Below, one piece after another: positions 1-8,620 of a stretch of DNA of 19,731 nucleotides. Source of the stretch: Cristatella mucedo (taxonomy: Eukaryota; Bryozoa; Phylactolaemata; Cristatellidae); NCBI GenBank assembly GCA_009760855.2, contig WPIO01000605.1, positions 1-19,731 of the forward strand, given 5' to 3'. Under the pieces are notes generated by a model. The model did not search any database. It worked only from the letters and a program-made list of their open reading frames with translations, and was not told the origin of the DNA. Numbering within the stretch: position 1 is the first letter of the stretch; every line of letters begins with the position of its first letter. Position numbers and translations under genes: made by a program.

Positions 1-36
1 ATATAACGGTGGATAGAGGGTTAAATAGAGCCATGA

Positions 37-90
37 TAGCCCAGGAGGTAATGTGCTCCCTCTTCAAGACCGGGTCGTGGGTGCGAATCC
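37..90 (+). repeat. tRNA-derived SINE head (A box and B box)
   Basis: TAGCCCAGGAGG at 37-48 fits the pol III A box (TRGCNNAGYNGG) except at one position. GGTGCGAATCC at 80-90 fits the B box (GGTTCGANNCC) with one mismatch. The 43-nt spacing is that of a tRNA gene. The flanks do not form a convincing acceptor stem, so this is more likely the tRNA-related head of a SINE, or a tRNA pseudogene, than a functional tRNA. The 3' body was not delimited. Confidence 0.55.
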
Positions 91-150
91 AGCCGCTCAT
101 ACTCTTCTGCTACTATACAAATGACTCTGTGATATCAGCTATAATAAGGT

Positions 151-170
151 AATATATATATATATATATC
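151..170. repeat. (AT)n microsatellite
   Basis: Uninterrupted AT dinucleotide run of about nine units, just downstream of the SINE-like head. Confidence 0.9.
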
Positions 171-174
171 ATAG

Positions 175-589
175 TCAGACGATCCGTTGACAGAGGTAAA
201 GTTCCAAGAAAATGCTGTTCTCATACGATAAAGGAGTGAGAACATTAATGGACCAAAAAAAGTGGGTGACAGGACTTTGCACTCCATATAATGCTCTATT
301 ACGAGGGTTTTTCCGACAGAACCATTTGCAAATGGCTGTAACGACAGTCATGGTAGACAAGCCTAGCTTTGGAGTATTTTGAGTTTTTGTAATGCGTCTC
401 GATATACTGTCAGGATGGCTTGCAGGGTGAGGATCGCCGAATTCTAGATTAAAATCACAAATTCGCTGGAACGTTGGAAGTAATGTGTTTCAATATTGCT
501 GATTCGAGGCAGTTACATGTCATCCGTCGAAATTAAATTCGGTTTGCTAAAGTGAATCTCTTAGCATCCACAAAATCCTCAAGCCATTA
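175..589. other. Unassigned spacer
   Basis: No exon with matching splice sites or recognisable element was found. A 61-codon open frame on the minus strand (175-360) has no recognised motif and its length is expected by chance. Confidence 0.5.
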
Positions 590-1310
590 GCTTTAATATA
601 TATAAATATAAATATAAATATTATAAAATTAAATTAAAAATATAAAAATATAAAACTATAAAAATATAAAATATAAATTATAAACAAAATATGAAAATAT
701 AAAAATATAAAAAAATATAAAATTATAAAAAATATTAAAAAACATAAAATTTTATAAAAAAATGTAAAAAAGATAAAAAGATAAAAATATAAAAATATAA
801 AACGATAAAAACGTATAAACATAAACATATAATTAAACTATTAAATGTAAAAAGTAAAAATATAAAAATATACAAATATAAACTTTAAAAAGATACAATA
901 TACAATATAAAATTATACAAAATATACAAAAACATAATAAAAAAATTATAAAAATTTAAAAATATAAAATATAAAAATATAAATATATAAAATTCTAAAA
1001 ATAAAAACATAAACAATAATAAAATATAAAATGTAGAAAATGTAAAAATATAGAAAAAGATATAAAAAATATAAAAATAGATAAGTAATATATCAATAGA
1101 TGAATATATCAATATATGACTTTATAAAATATGATGAAATATATAAATCTATGAAATATAAATCTATTTATATATACTATATTCATATATAAACTATATG
1201 AATATATAAATGATCTAAATATATACATATAGTATAATGGTTGCATACAATATAATAACATTATACTAATGCGTTTAGATATAGCATATATAGCAAAGAA
1301 TATAGCAATG
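590..1310. repeat. AT-only low-complexity block
   Basis: About 0.7 kb made almost entirely of A and T. The plus strand is strongly A-biased and built from loosely periodic ATATAAAA-type words (7-8 bp). G and C are very rare from about 600 to 1100. The right part (about 1130-1240) changes to TATA/CTATAT palindromic words. Minus-strand open frames here give only Phe/Tyr/Ile/Leu runs and are composition artefacts. Confidence 0.9.
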
Positions 1311-2029
1311 CTATAGCTTTCTGACCAGCTAGATCCCTATAATTAATAATTTTTTGACCGCCAGCTAAGAGTGCAAGGCAGGCAAATGATGCTTAAGCTT
1401 TGTTGTGACATGTGATGCAGAAGAGCAGCCAGTTCACTCATGAAATCTCAATACTCGATTATTTAAAACACTTTTGAGGACTTAGATGGCAAATTACAAC
1501 TACCGCCACGATCATTGAACAGCGTCCCCAATAATTTTGGTGCAGTTAATTACAATATGCATGGGTTACGTGTTATACCATCTGCCTGGGTTTGAATCTT
1601 TCATAACTTTTGCTTGATCTTGGAACGATCTTAGCCTGGGCTTTTTACTGATGAGGAGAGCTACTGAATGAACTATAATTGCGACCTTTGCAAAATCTTC
1701 TGAGTATGTTGCTTTGACTATTCTATACAAAACGTTGCCACTATCGTCATGGGCTACCGATTGTCCACGTTTAGAGGTCCACTGAGCCGCACTCACTGAG
1801 TTAAAAGGGATTTAGCAATTATTCATCAAAACAAATGAACAATAGTACCCTACACTAAGCGATATGTAGCTCTCCAATAACCTCCTGACAGCGAGAAGCT
1901 CAAACTGCTTTAGAAGGATTTCAAAGAAAAACCTTTCCGATCGCTTTGGGAATATGAACAGCCTGCCGTTATTGATACAAATTTTCACGTTTCAGCACGG
2001 TTTTCTAGGACGATGTGTGTCAGAAAGCT
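1311..2029. other. Unassigned spacer
   Basis: Ordinary-composition sequence. A 76-codon minus-strand frame at 1566-1796 ends in NPGRWYNT and matches no family I recognise. The window holds many chance frames of this size, so it is not called a gene. No element boundaries were seen. Confidence 0.4.
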
Positions 2030-2105
2030 CTTACACATGTAGAGTGCCTAGAAAGAGATTGAGTTCTCATGGGCTCTACAACGAAGTTGATATCAGTATT
2101 ATCAA
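2030..2105 (+). repeat. LINE 3'-tail relic (CR1/L2-type)
   Basis: The core GCCTAGAAAGAGATTGAGTT matches the 3' tail of the LINEs ending at 9843 and 12580. It is flanked by a hairpin (TGTAGAG at 2039-2045 pairs with CTCTACA at 2074-2080) and followed by a short AGTATTATCAA stretch resembling the TTATTATTATCAA end of the 8758-9843 copy. No reverse-transcriptase coding part is attached, so this is a severely 5'-truncated copy or a SINE using the same tail. Confidence 0.7.
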
Positions 2106-2654
2106 ACTGAAAATTAAACATGCAAGTAGCTGTATGTCATAGGGTATGTTTTTGTTAAAGTGTTGGTCTAAAATCAAAAGTAAGGCCCCAGTGAGTTTTT
2201 AAAGCAGCTGAAATAAGATCAGGTTTATCGTAGGGCAGCATTACGTAAGCAGCTTGCGTGTCGCCTGATGTCCGCTCTATACTATGTTTTATAATGCAAA
2301 TAAGTCCTTTAAAACCCAAAATAAATGTTCAAACCTAATGGAAACGGATCTCTGCTTAAAGTTAAACCGTCATCCAAGCAGGCACTACCGCACGAATGGC
2401 AAATGAGATTGCGTTACTCACGCTAGTACTGCAGTACTGTACTGCACGGACACTTTTTGAGCACTCTTAGCACAATGGCTTGACGTCAAGTCGTGGCCAC
2501 CGCAATAAATTAACTAATCTGTATGCTCGGTTTTTACAATTGCATAACAGAATACAAAGAGGGCGAGTCAGTTCAGCTCTAGGCGTCGCAGCAGCTGTCG
2601 CGAACGACCTTATCAACAGACTCCGAATAGCAAGCTCCTAATTGCAACACCTGC
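2106..2654. other. Start of the intron after the CAP core exon, or flanking sequence
   Basis: Apart from the candidate GC donor at its right edge (2653-2654) and a small perfect palindrome at 2425-2438, nothing was recognised. The next CAP exon expected on the minus strand, with a [L/M]VW start and a CNYxPxGN motif, was looked for down to position 1 and not found. Confidence 0.4.
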
Positions 2655-2879
2655 CTGAGTGTAATGGCCGATACTTCCAAAGTTGTAGTTTGGATCGCCG
2701 TACGTGAAGCTATTCTTCTCGTTGTACCAAGCCATTATGGCGTCGCTCCAGGTGGAAAAGCCGTAAGCCAGGTTCTGTCCCACGGAAAATGCGTTGGGAA
2801 TATCTCTTTGCGTGTCGTGCTGGAATACGCAGTTTTCAGCCCATTTCTCTGCTACGTAGGCCACTTGGCCATCCCAGTA
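2655..2879 (-). CDS. CAP (SCP/TAPS) domain core exon of the second CAP domain
   Basis: This 225-nt exon (75 codons, phase 0 at both ends) encodes the central part of a CAP domain, the fold of cysteine-rich secretory proteins, which are extracellular. It opens with YWDGQVAYVAEKWAENC (helix 2, conserved Trp and Cys), then the QHD His, GQNLAYG, WSDAIMAWYNE and GHYTQ, the first half of the CAP signature. Of the His/Glu/Glu/His tetrad, the first Glu is Gln (GQN), a substitution also found in other invertebrate members; both His and the second Glu are present. The acceptor is strong (CTTCTGCTTTTGCAG before 2879). The natural exon end after CAG has GC rather than GT (GCAGGT, 2654-2649). The paralogous downstream exon at 16521 also starts in phase 0 right after this point, which supports a GC-AG intron. 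The preceding exon is 6930-7015. Confidence 0.9.
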
Positions 2880-4057
2880 CTGCAAAAGCAGAAGCGAGTG
2901 ACTGACTGAATGATGGCGCACCGACGGTACATGAGCGCTCCGACAATTCCGGCAGTTCCGGCGAATGTTTAGGAAATGCCGCTGAAAGATTAGGCGGCGG
3001 GTCGTTTAAGTGATTGGTCGGTGGCAATTGAGTACTTGCGTTCTGTCATAAAAGTAGCAACAGCTCTGCAAGAAGGCGCGAAACTAAGACTGCTCAATTA
3101 AGCATATGAATTGTGGAAGATTTGTGAAAACCGACACCTTCTAAACATTGGGAGCATCTTGAACCAGTGGTCAGGGCATTTAGTCTTTTAGTAGTTTCCA
3201 ATGAATTCCTGATACCTGCGCTCCATGAACTACAAAAGCTATCAGAAGCCCTGTATAAATTGTACCGTCACTACAGACAATGTGCAGGTACTTGCTTAAT
3301 CAATTATTTAAAATTAATTGTGAATGTTATTATTCCTAAAAAATAAACCAAATTTTTACCCTGCGTAAAATTATTGTACGCGCCTTCAGACTCATCAAAT
3401 AATACGAATGAGGAGTTGGCTGCAGGTCTCTTACTTTCTGAACAGCCTATTAGTTAGTGCAAGCACAATTTCACCTCTTGAACGGCATAACGTAAACCAT
3501 TAGAGGTGACCTAGAGTGAATGGAATATACAATAGGACGTCCAAAAAAACTTTAAGCAAATTGCCCAGGTTGAACTATTTGTAAGCTAGAAATAGAGTTA
3601 GGTTGGCATCTGACCGCCAGCGTAATGACATCCGCGATTTAAAACGTGGCTACTGGATAAGGCTAACCATATTAAAACTGGCGTTTTCCTGCTGTTAACC
3701 ACAAACACTATTAACAAATATTACTGCATACTAATACAGCCAGTCGCACGTTCTCAGTAGAAATCGCGGAGCAACATGTTTGTCTCAAGTCGACTTAAGA
3801 TGAGGTCAGACCAGATGCGAATTGAATGCTTCACTAAAGCTTGCATGCCCACGAGTACCATCGAAGCGGCCTGAAAAAAACGGTAGAGAGCTTCCCCATG
3901 CGCGATCTAGAATGAGTAGTTTTTAAACAATTTAAGATGTAACAACTAAATCATTCACCGGATACGCTTCCGTTCGTCGCCTACAGCAGGCATAGTTGCT
4001 ACGGCTCGGGCGACAAAAACATTGTGCAAAGCGGGCAGTCGCTCGTTCTGTGCACAC

Positions 4058-4112
4058 GGATTCGAACTGAGCGAGCACGGAAATTAAGGTCAGCTCTTGA
4101 ACTCTGTGCTTT
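4058..4112 (-). repeat. tRNA-like SINE relic
   Basis: On the minus strand GTTCGAATCC (4067-4058) matches the last 10 of the 11 B-box positions. An A-box-like AAAGCACAGAGTTCAAGAGC begins at about 4112, at tRNA spacing and with the AGAGC typical of a tRNA D-arm. No full cloverleaf was found. The sequence on to about 3960 is GC-richer than its surroundings and may be the element body. Confidence 0.4.
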
Positions 4113-5394
4113 AAGAACCGTATAGAGATTGTTCTTGATTGTTGAATTGGTCACACAACCGCTATTGATAATTCCTGTAAATCAGACATTTTAGGATCGT
4201 TCCTGGCTCTAATGGAGCTGCTTTTTCTCTGAGCCAAGTCGCACAGCAGACAGCCTTGGCTGGTCTGTATTTAATAGAAGCATGCTTTGGATGGTTGTTG
4301 ATGAGCATGGTTTTTTTTGGATAATGATAGACCTAATTTTCAGCAGTAGTCTTGGCGCACGGATCGAATATCTGTCTACTAGGATGTTCACATATGCCCA
4401 TACCGCAATTGCTTTACCGCGCCTAGTGAGACGCAGTTGCACTATCACTCGTACTCAAACGTGAAAAATAAAAAAATCGCTCACTAGTTGGCTGGTATTA
4501 TGAAATTGTTTTCACAAATGAAAAACTTTTGCGTCCTGTAATATGCGCTTTAAACTAAGCATTGGCATTTTCCAGGTCTCTGGATATGCTAATTTAGTGA
4601 AAGCCAAGCTGCGGCTAGCTATTTTATTGCATAGAATTTGGGGGTCTGTATTATCAAACCTGGACTTAGATACGTAGAATAGAAAAGCAATGTAACGATA
4701 CTAGGTATGGCGGTTTAGTCTCTGGACTGCTTGAAAGACGCCAGGTGTCACATGTCTACCACAATTCCGTTTCGAGTAACAATAGTAGTTTAAGTAGTTT
4801 AGTCAAGTAGTTACCCGGAAAAAAAATGCAATATGGCTTGTGCGCTGGTCACGAGGAATCTCCGTCGAAAGATTCTGCAGAGCGCGGTGAAGCAGAAAAC
4901 CGATTGTTTTCGAAATTTTTAAAGAAAAGGTTCTTACCAAGAGAAATTGACCTATTGACCTACTGACTCTACCGGTCACAGCCGAATTACGTAGAGTCTT
5001 GATATTCGACCAGCAGAAGGCGCATTGCATGTCGTCAATCGCAGCTGCATCGACTTGAACGACGTTTTGTCGCCTACCAAGGCTATAGTGGTAATTTGGG
5101 CCTAACATGTTAATGTTGTTATTAATTGTAAAAATAATAATTAAAGGAAATTTATAAGCCAATTAAAGAGATCCAAATCTTTTTCCGGGCACCTTGAATG
5201 TGCTGCACGGGAAGCATAGCTGAAGCTGTGGCAATAGTCGCATTTGCTACTACGAAAAACTCACGTGCCCACACGCTGCATGTATTTTGAATTGCTGGCT
5301 CAAAGAAAACGCAACGTTAATAAGCTGCGTGCTGGTTATGGAAAGTAAGTGGGCCTGATTTACTGATCACTATTGTTGGCATTCTATTTCTAAG

Positions 5395-5905
5395 TCAGGT
5401 GGGCAGCCGAGGAAGTAAGACGCATGGAAGTAACCGCTCCGGCAAGCCCGGAAAGTCTGCGCCGCAGTCAGCAGCAGGAAAATAGTTATCGTATCGCCGA
5501 TCCGTGGGGACGAGAGGCCGCGCGTTAAAGGTGCACCGTCCGGCCGGCCTTATCAGGTCTGCTTTTTGAGAGAAATCGCAATCTCGTCTGGAATCAGACG
5601 TCGAGTCACCGCGCCAAAAAGCCGGACCTCTTGGCACGTGGCACTTCTCATTTCAGGCCTGGCAGTGATATGAAGGTGCCGACCGAGAAGCGGCGGCGTC
5701 CCATGGCGGCGCCGCTCTAGAAAGGCGGCTTTGTAGAGCCGACAGCCTTCTGAGTAAACGGCTAGCCACGTGGGCAGACCCGCAGAAATTTTTAGCAAGA
5801 ATGCTGGGATAGGTCATTGCAAAAACGAGAGGCTTCAATGGCCGTACTAGCGGAGCTGCCGGCCCTTACAGCCAGATCCTCTGCGAGTGGAGCTGTAGCC
5901 CACTT
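5395..5905. other. CpG-rich patch inside the intron
   Basis: About 500 bp whose GC and CpG content is visibly far above the surrounding AT-rich intron (CCGCGCG, CCGGCCGG, GGCGGCGCCGC). On the minus strand GCCGCCATGG at about 5702-5711 looks like a Kozak context but opens a frame of only 18 codons. The overlapping longer frames on this strand show no family motif. It could be a regulatory CpG island, an internal promoter or a GC-rich mobile element. Confidence 0.45.
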
Positions 5906-6429
5906 GAATGCGGCAGCAAGAGATTTCTCATCGACAGACTCGAGGCAGAAAGCAGAGACTAATAAAACACTAGTAGTTTAACGCCTACATGTGTCACCAT
6001 TTTTTAAAAGAAACACGTTTTTGTAAGCCAAATTCGTCCTCTGTTCCAAATTGCTACCGGCGTCTTCACAAAGCCCCTCTTTGAAAAAGTCGCGAAGGCA
6101 GTTGAAACGTATTTTTGGGAAGTCTTCGGCACTTGTCCAAGGCTTGGGTCGGATTTTTCCATTTTTGCTAAAGTAAATTGACTTTACCAAAGTCATGCGA
6201 TGACCGTAACTTTGATGGACAGCCACCCGAAGGACCACGAATCTTTCCTGCGGTGAAAAAAAGACTGGCGGATTTAGTGATGTCCCATAGCACTTCTCGT
6301 ACAGCAGGCGTCTCGTTCTAGCAACTGCAAAGCAGCTGCACTCTAGTGTCTAGCAACTTCATTCGACGCTAGAAGCACTTCAGTCAGAACATAGCTCACC
6401 CGTTCTCGGACTTACTAACTTCTTCACGC

Positions 6430-6535
6430 TTTATTTAAAATTAATAATTTAAAACTTAAATTTAACAATAATTTAAAAACATAATTTCATTCAAGAAATT
6501 AAAAAAATAAATTATTAATTTATTTTAATTTGTAT
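6430..6535. repeat. A/T-only patch
   Basis: Roughly 100 bp of nearly pure A/T with TTTAAA, AATTTAA and TTAATTTATTTTAA words, inside the 4-kb intron. Confidence 0.7.
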
Positions 6536-6929
6536 GCTGGCTTCCCGTGCTCACGTCGCAAATCAGCTGATAAGATCCATGCCAGGCAACTTGCATTCGT
6601 TCTTGGGAGGCAAGTCGCTTGCTGTGTCTTCGAAATGCTTCACCATCGTTACTCGATGGCTTCAGTAGCATGTCCGCTCTTCATTGTCCAGTGAGAGGAA
6701 CGAATCTGAAGAATTGTGCACTAAGCTGCTTCTCTTTCATAGAAACCTAACGAATGTGGTCACACTCTGTTTTCCTATGTTTATTTGGTCAAACCGATAA
6801 CTCCAGCCGTTAAATTCAAGCCGTTTAAACAATTATCTACTCATTTGAGGTTTTGCGAAAGTCTCCCATTACCTTGTTTTGTGCATGCGCCAAGCAATGC
6901 AATGCTCATATCGGTACCAGCGGTCGTAC

Positions 6930-7015
6930 CATTGTTTGCATATCAGTGGCGCCCTCGGATGCTCTGAGCTGGTTGTGTAGTGCAACGATCGCTGCCTTAT
7001 CTGCATCCGTGACAC
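6930..7015 (-). CDS. CAP domain helix-1 exon of the second CAP domain
   Basis: This 86-nt exon was found by reading the minus strand for the CAP N-terminal motif; it is too short to stand out as an open frame. The acceptor is CTTCTTCCGTTGCAG (ending at 7016) and the donor ATG|GTACGA. It starts in phase 1, completing the Gly codon begun in the preceding exon, and ends in phase 0, matching the CAP core exon. The peptide runs GVTDADKAAIVALHNQLRAS and on to ATDMQTM. The LHNQLR motif is the diagnostic first helix of CAP proteins, and the DM corresponds to the usual A-x-[ND]-M before the YWD segment. A short 88-bp intron (7016-7103) separates it from the mucin exon. Confidence 0.93.
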
Positions 7016-7103
7016 CTGCAACGGAAGAAGATCTTACTTGAATTTGCTGCAAATACAGCCAGCATTAGAAGCAGAGCGATTGAGTCAGGTTTCCGTTACT
7101 TAC

Positions 7104-7703
7104 CCATTGGAGCAATGGCGTTCGGCGACCGGGTTAAGCAGGCTGTGTGAGTCAGAGGAAAGATGGAAGGACATATACTGCTGTTCATTGAGCCACCAGC
7201 AGGCGTTGTCGTTGGTGGCGTGACAGCCGGTGTCATAGGTATCGGTGTGGTGACTGCCTGAAGAGTTGTTTTCGTTGTCGCAGTTGTTGGAGACTTCGTT
7301 GTCGCTGTCACTGTTGTTGGAGACTTCGTTATCATTGTCACTGTTGTTGGAGACTTCGTTGTCGTTGTCGCAGTTGTTGGAGACTTCGTTGTCATTGTCA
7401 CTGTTGTTGGAGACTTTGTTGTCGTTGTCGCAGTTGTTGGAGATTTCGTTGTCATTGTCACTGTCGTTGGAGACTTCGTTGTCGTTGTCGCAGTTGTTGA
7501 GAGACGTTTCGTTGTCATTGTCACTGTCGTTGGAGACTTCGTTGTCGTTGTCGCAGTTGCTGGAGACTTCGTTGTCATTGTCACTGTTGTTGGAGACTTT
7601 GTTGTCGTTGTCGCAGTTGTTGGAGACTTCGTTGTCATTGTCACTGTTGTTGGAGACTTCGTTGTCGTTGTCGCAGTTGTTGCAGACTTTGTTGTCGTTG
7701 TCT
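7104..7703 (-). CDS. Thr-rich mucin-like exon ending in CAP N-terminal Cys segment
   Basis: This 600-nt exon is symmetrical phase 1-1. It encodes about 145 residues of a regular 10-residue repeat, alternating KSPTTATTTT and KSPTTVTMTT, then a Pro/Thr spacer (TTPIPMTPAVTPPTTTPAGG). The last segment contains SICPSIF and HTACLTRSPNAIAPMG, whose Cys and HTxC pattern is typical of the region just before CAP helix 1. The dense Thr/Ser/Pro suggests an extended, O-glycosylated extracellular linker; this is inference. The donor is ATGG|GTAAGT, a strong consensus. The acceptor CTACACCAACAG|AG completes a Glu codon with the phase-1 G left by the ShK exon. One repeat carries an in-frame 3-nt insertion (KRLSTT, near 7497-7514). 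Exact exon start is inferred from phase and the AG position. Confidence 0.85.
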
Positions 7704-7710
7704 CTGTTGG
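7268..7710. repeat. 30-bp/60-bp coding minisatellite
   Basis: About 14-15 tandem 30-bp units, read on the plus strand as GTTGTCGTTGTCGCAGTTGT... alternating with GTTGTCATTGTCACTGTTGT..., each ending in TGGAGACTTC. The regular alternation makes a 60-bp higher-order unit in the central part. Units at the edges are more diverged. All indels keep the minus-strand reading frame of the mucin exon. Confidence 0.9.
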
Positions 7711-7714
7711 TGTA

Positions 7715-8620
7715 GTGAATAGAGGATTTTTTTTATTTCCGGTAATTTTCTGGGAGCCATCTAAGCTTCTTCAGAAAAGAAGAGGCATGGCCGATTCCCT
7801 GTGATTTTTTTGACAACCTGTACAGCCACATGCATTGAAAGCTGCAGAGGCTGAATGTTTTTCTCGTTGGCTTAGCCAAAACGAAATTGTATCACTCCAG
7901 CCTAGACAGAACCGTTGAGCTTGTAAGATCTTTGGAAGCTATCAAGGTAGAAAACTCAAAATCGTGCATTGGGATAGGACGCGATGACTATCTGTAGGGG
8001 CAGTTTTCTCGATGAACCTTCAATAAAATAGTCGGCTATAAAAGAGAACAGCTAAATTCCGAGCCAATGCAAACGTTATAGCAACAGCACCACCTATTAC
8101 ATGTTCAAGGTCTCCTCGTCCAGCTGCAGGCTTCGCGTGTACTATGATTAGGAGCTTCGTATTCTCATCTTTATTATTAGTTTGAGGAAACTTGCCAACA
8201 TCTAGGTTCGAATATCTGCATCGCAAGCATGTGTTTAATTGGTCGCTTCAGCATATTCCGATGGTTAAAATAAGACAAATACAGCTGAGTATCTTCACCA
8301 TGGAAGTGATAGCTGATCTGGTGGTTCTAAATCACTTGCCTTTAGAGGCTCAGTATACGTCAAGAGCAGAAAATGAACGAGAGCGGAATGTTGTTGAACT
8401 TCACAGGTGACTGCTCTGCTTGATGAGACTTGAATGGCAAACGATATGGATTAAAAACGATAAGACAAGTACCAATTGAACCATGCCGGTGTCTCATCTG
8501 ACAGGCCTATCACTGTGCACAATTGGTCAAGTAGGATGTCATAACTAATAGAGCGAACGAAGCTGGCCAATCAAGATGCATTAGATGTATTCTCAAACAA
8601 GCGACCGAAAGTTGGATTAA
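7715..8620 (-). mobile_element. CR1/L2-type LINE relic, reverse-transcriptase part
   Basis: Translating the minus strand in shifting frames recovers the order of a Jockey-superfamily LINE reverse transcriptase. From 5' to 3' it reads LASFVRSISYDILLDQL (motif A region, catalytic Asp lost), TPAWFNWYLS, VQQHSALVHFLLLTYTEPL (corresponding to the PQGSVLGPLLF motif), YHFHGEDTQLYLSY (the YADD motif decayed to HGED), NTKLLII, ARNLAVLFYS, GWSDTISFWLSQRE (the LDYCNS..GLP region) and LKKLRWLPENYR. Multiple stops and frameshifts make it non-functional. Both the 5' part and the true 3' end are missing. It lies in the same orientation as the host gene and ends within a few bases of the mucin exon acceptor. 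Confidence 0.85.

Larger units (their letters stand above)
2880..6929 (-). other. Intron, about 4.05 kb
   Basis: Lies between the CAP helix-1 exon (donor GTACGA at 6929-6924) and the CAP core exon (acceptor ending at 2880). It contains a tRNA-like SINE relic (4058-4112), a CpG-rich patch (5395-5905) and an A/T patch (about 6430-6535). No further exon with compatible phase was found; several open frames of 60-119 codons inside it show no family motif. Confidence 0.75.

Noticed and set aside
634-1112. Two hydrophobic minus-strand open frames rich in Phe, Tyr and Ile that look like membrane proteins
   Set aside because: They are a direct product of the A/T-only repeat on the opposite strand; no codon structure, start context or splice signals.
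1566-1796. 76-codon minus-strand frame beginning with a WTSKRG segment, considered as the missing CAP signature exon after 2655
   Set aside because: It has none of the obligatory cysteines and no CNYxPxGN motif, and no acceptor gives phase 0 at the right residue.
3745-3878. Possible degenerate CAP helix-1 exon on the minus strand (acceptor TTTTTTTCAG, later ETNMLL)
   Set aside because: The true helix-1 exon with LHNQLR was found at 6930-7015 with correct phases. This candidate needs a frameshift and lacks a donor.
4803-5162. 119-codon minus-strand frame as a LINE or host exon
   Set aside because: No LINE motif order could be recognised and no domain is visible; the length is possible by chance in a window of this size.
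7266-7715. Plus-strand Leu/Ser-rich repeat frame over the minisatellite
   Set aside because: It is the antisense shadow of the Thr-rich exon, whose minus-strand frame has matching splice sites and continues into CAP sequence.
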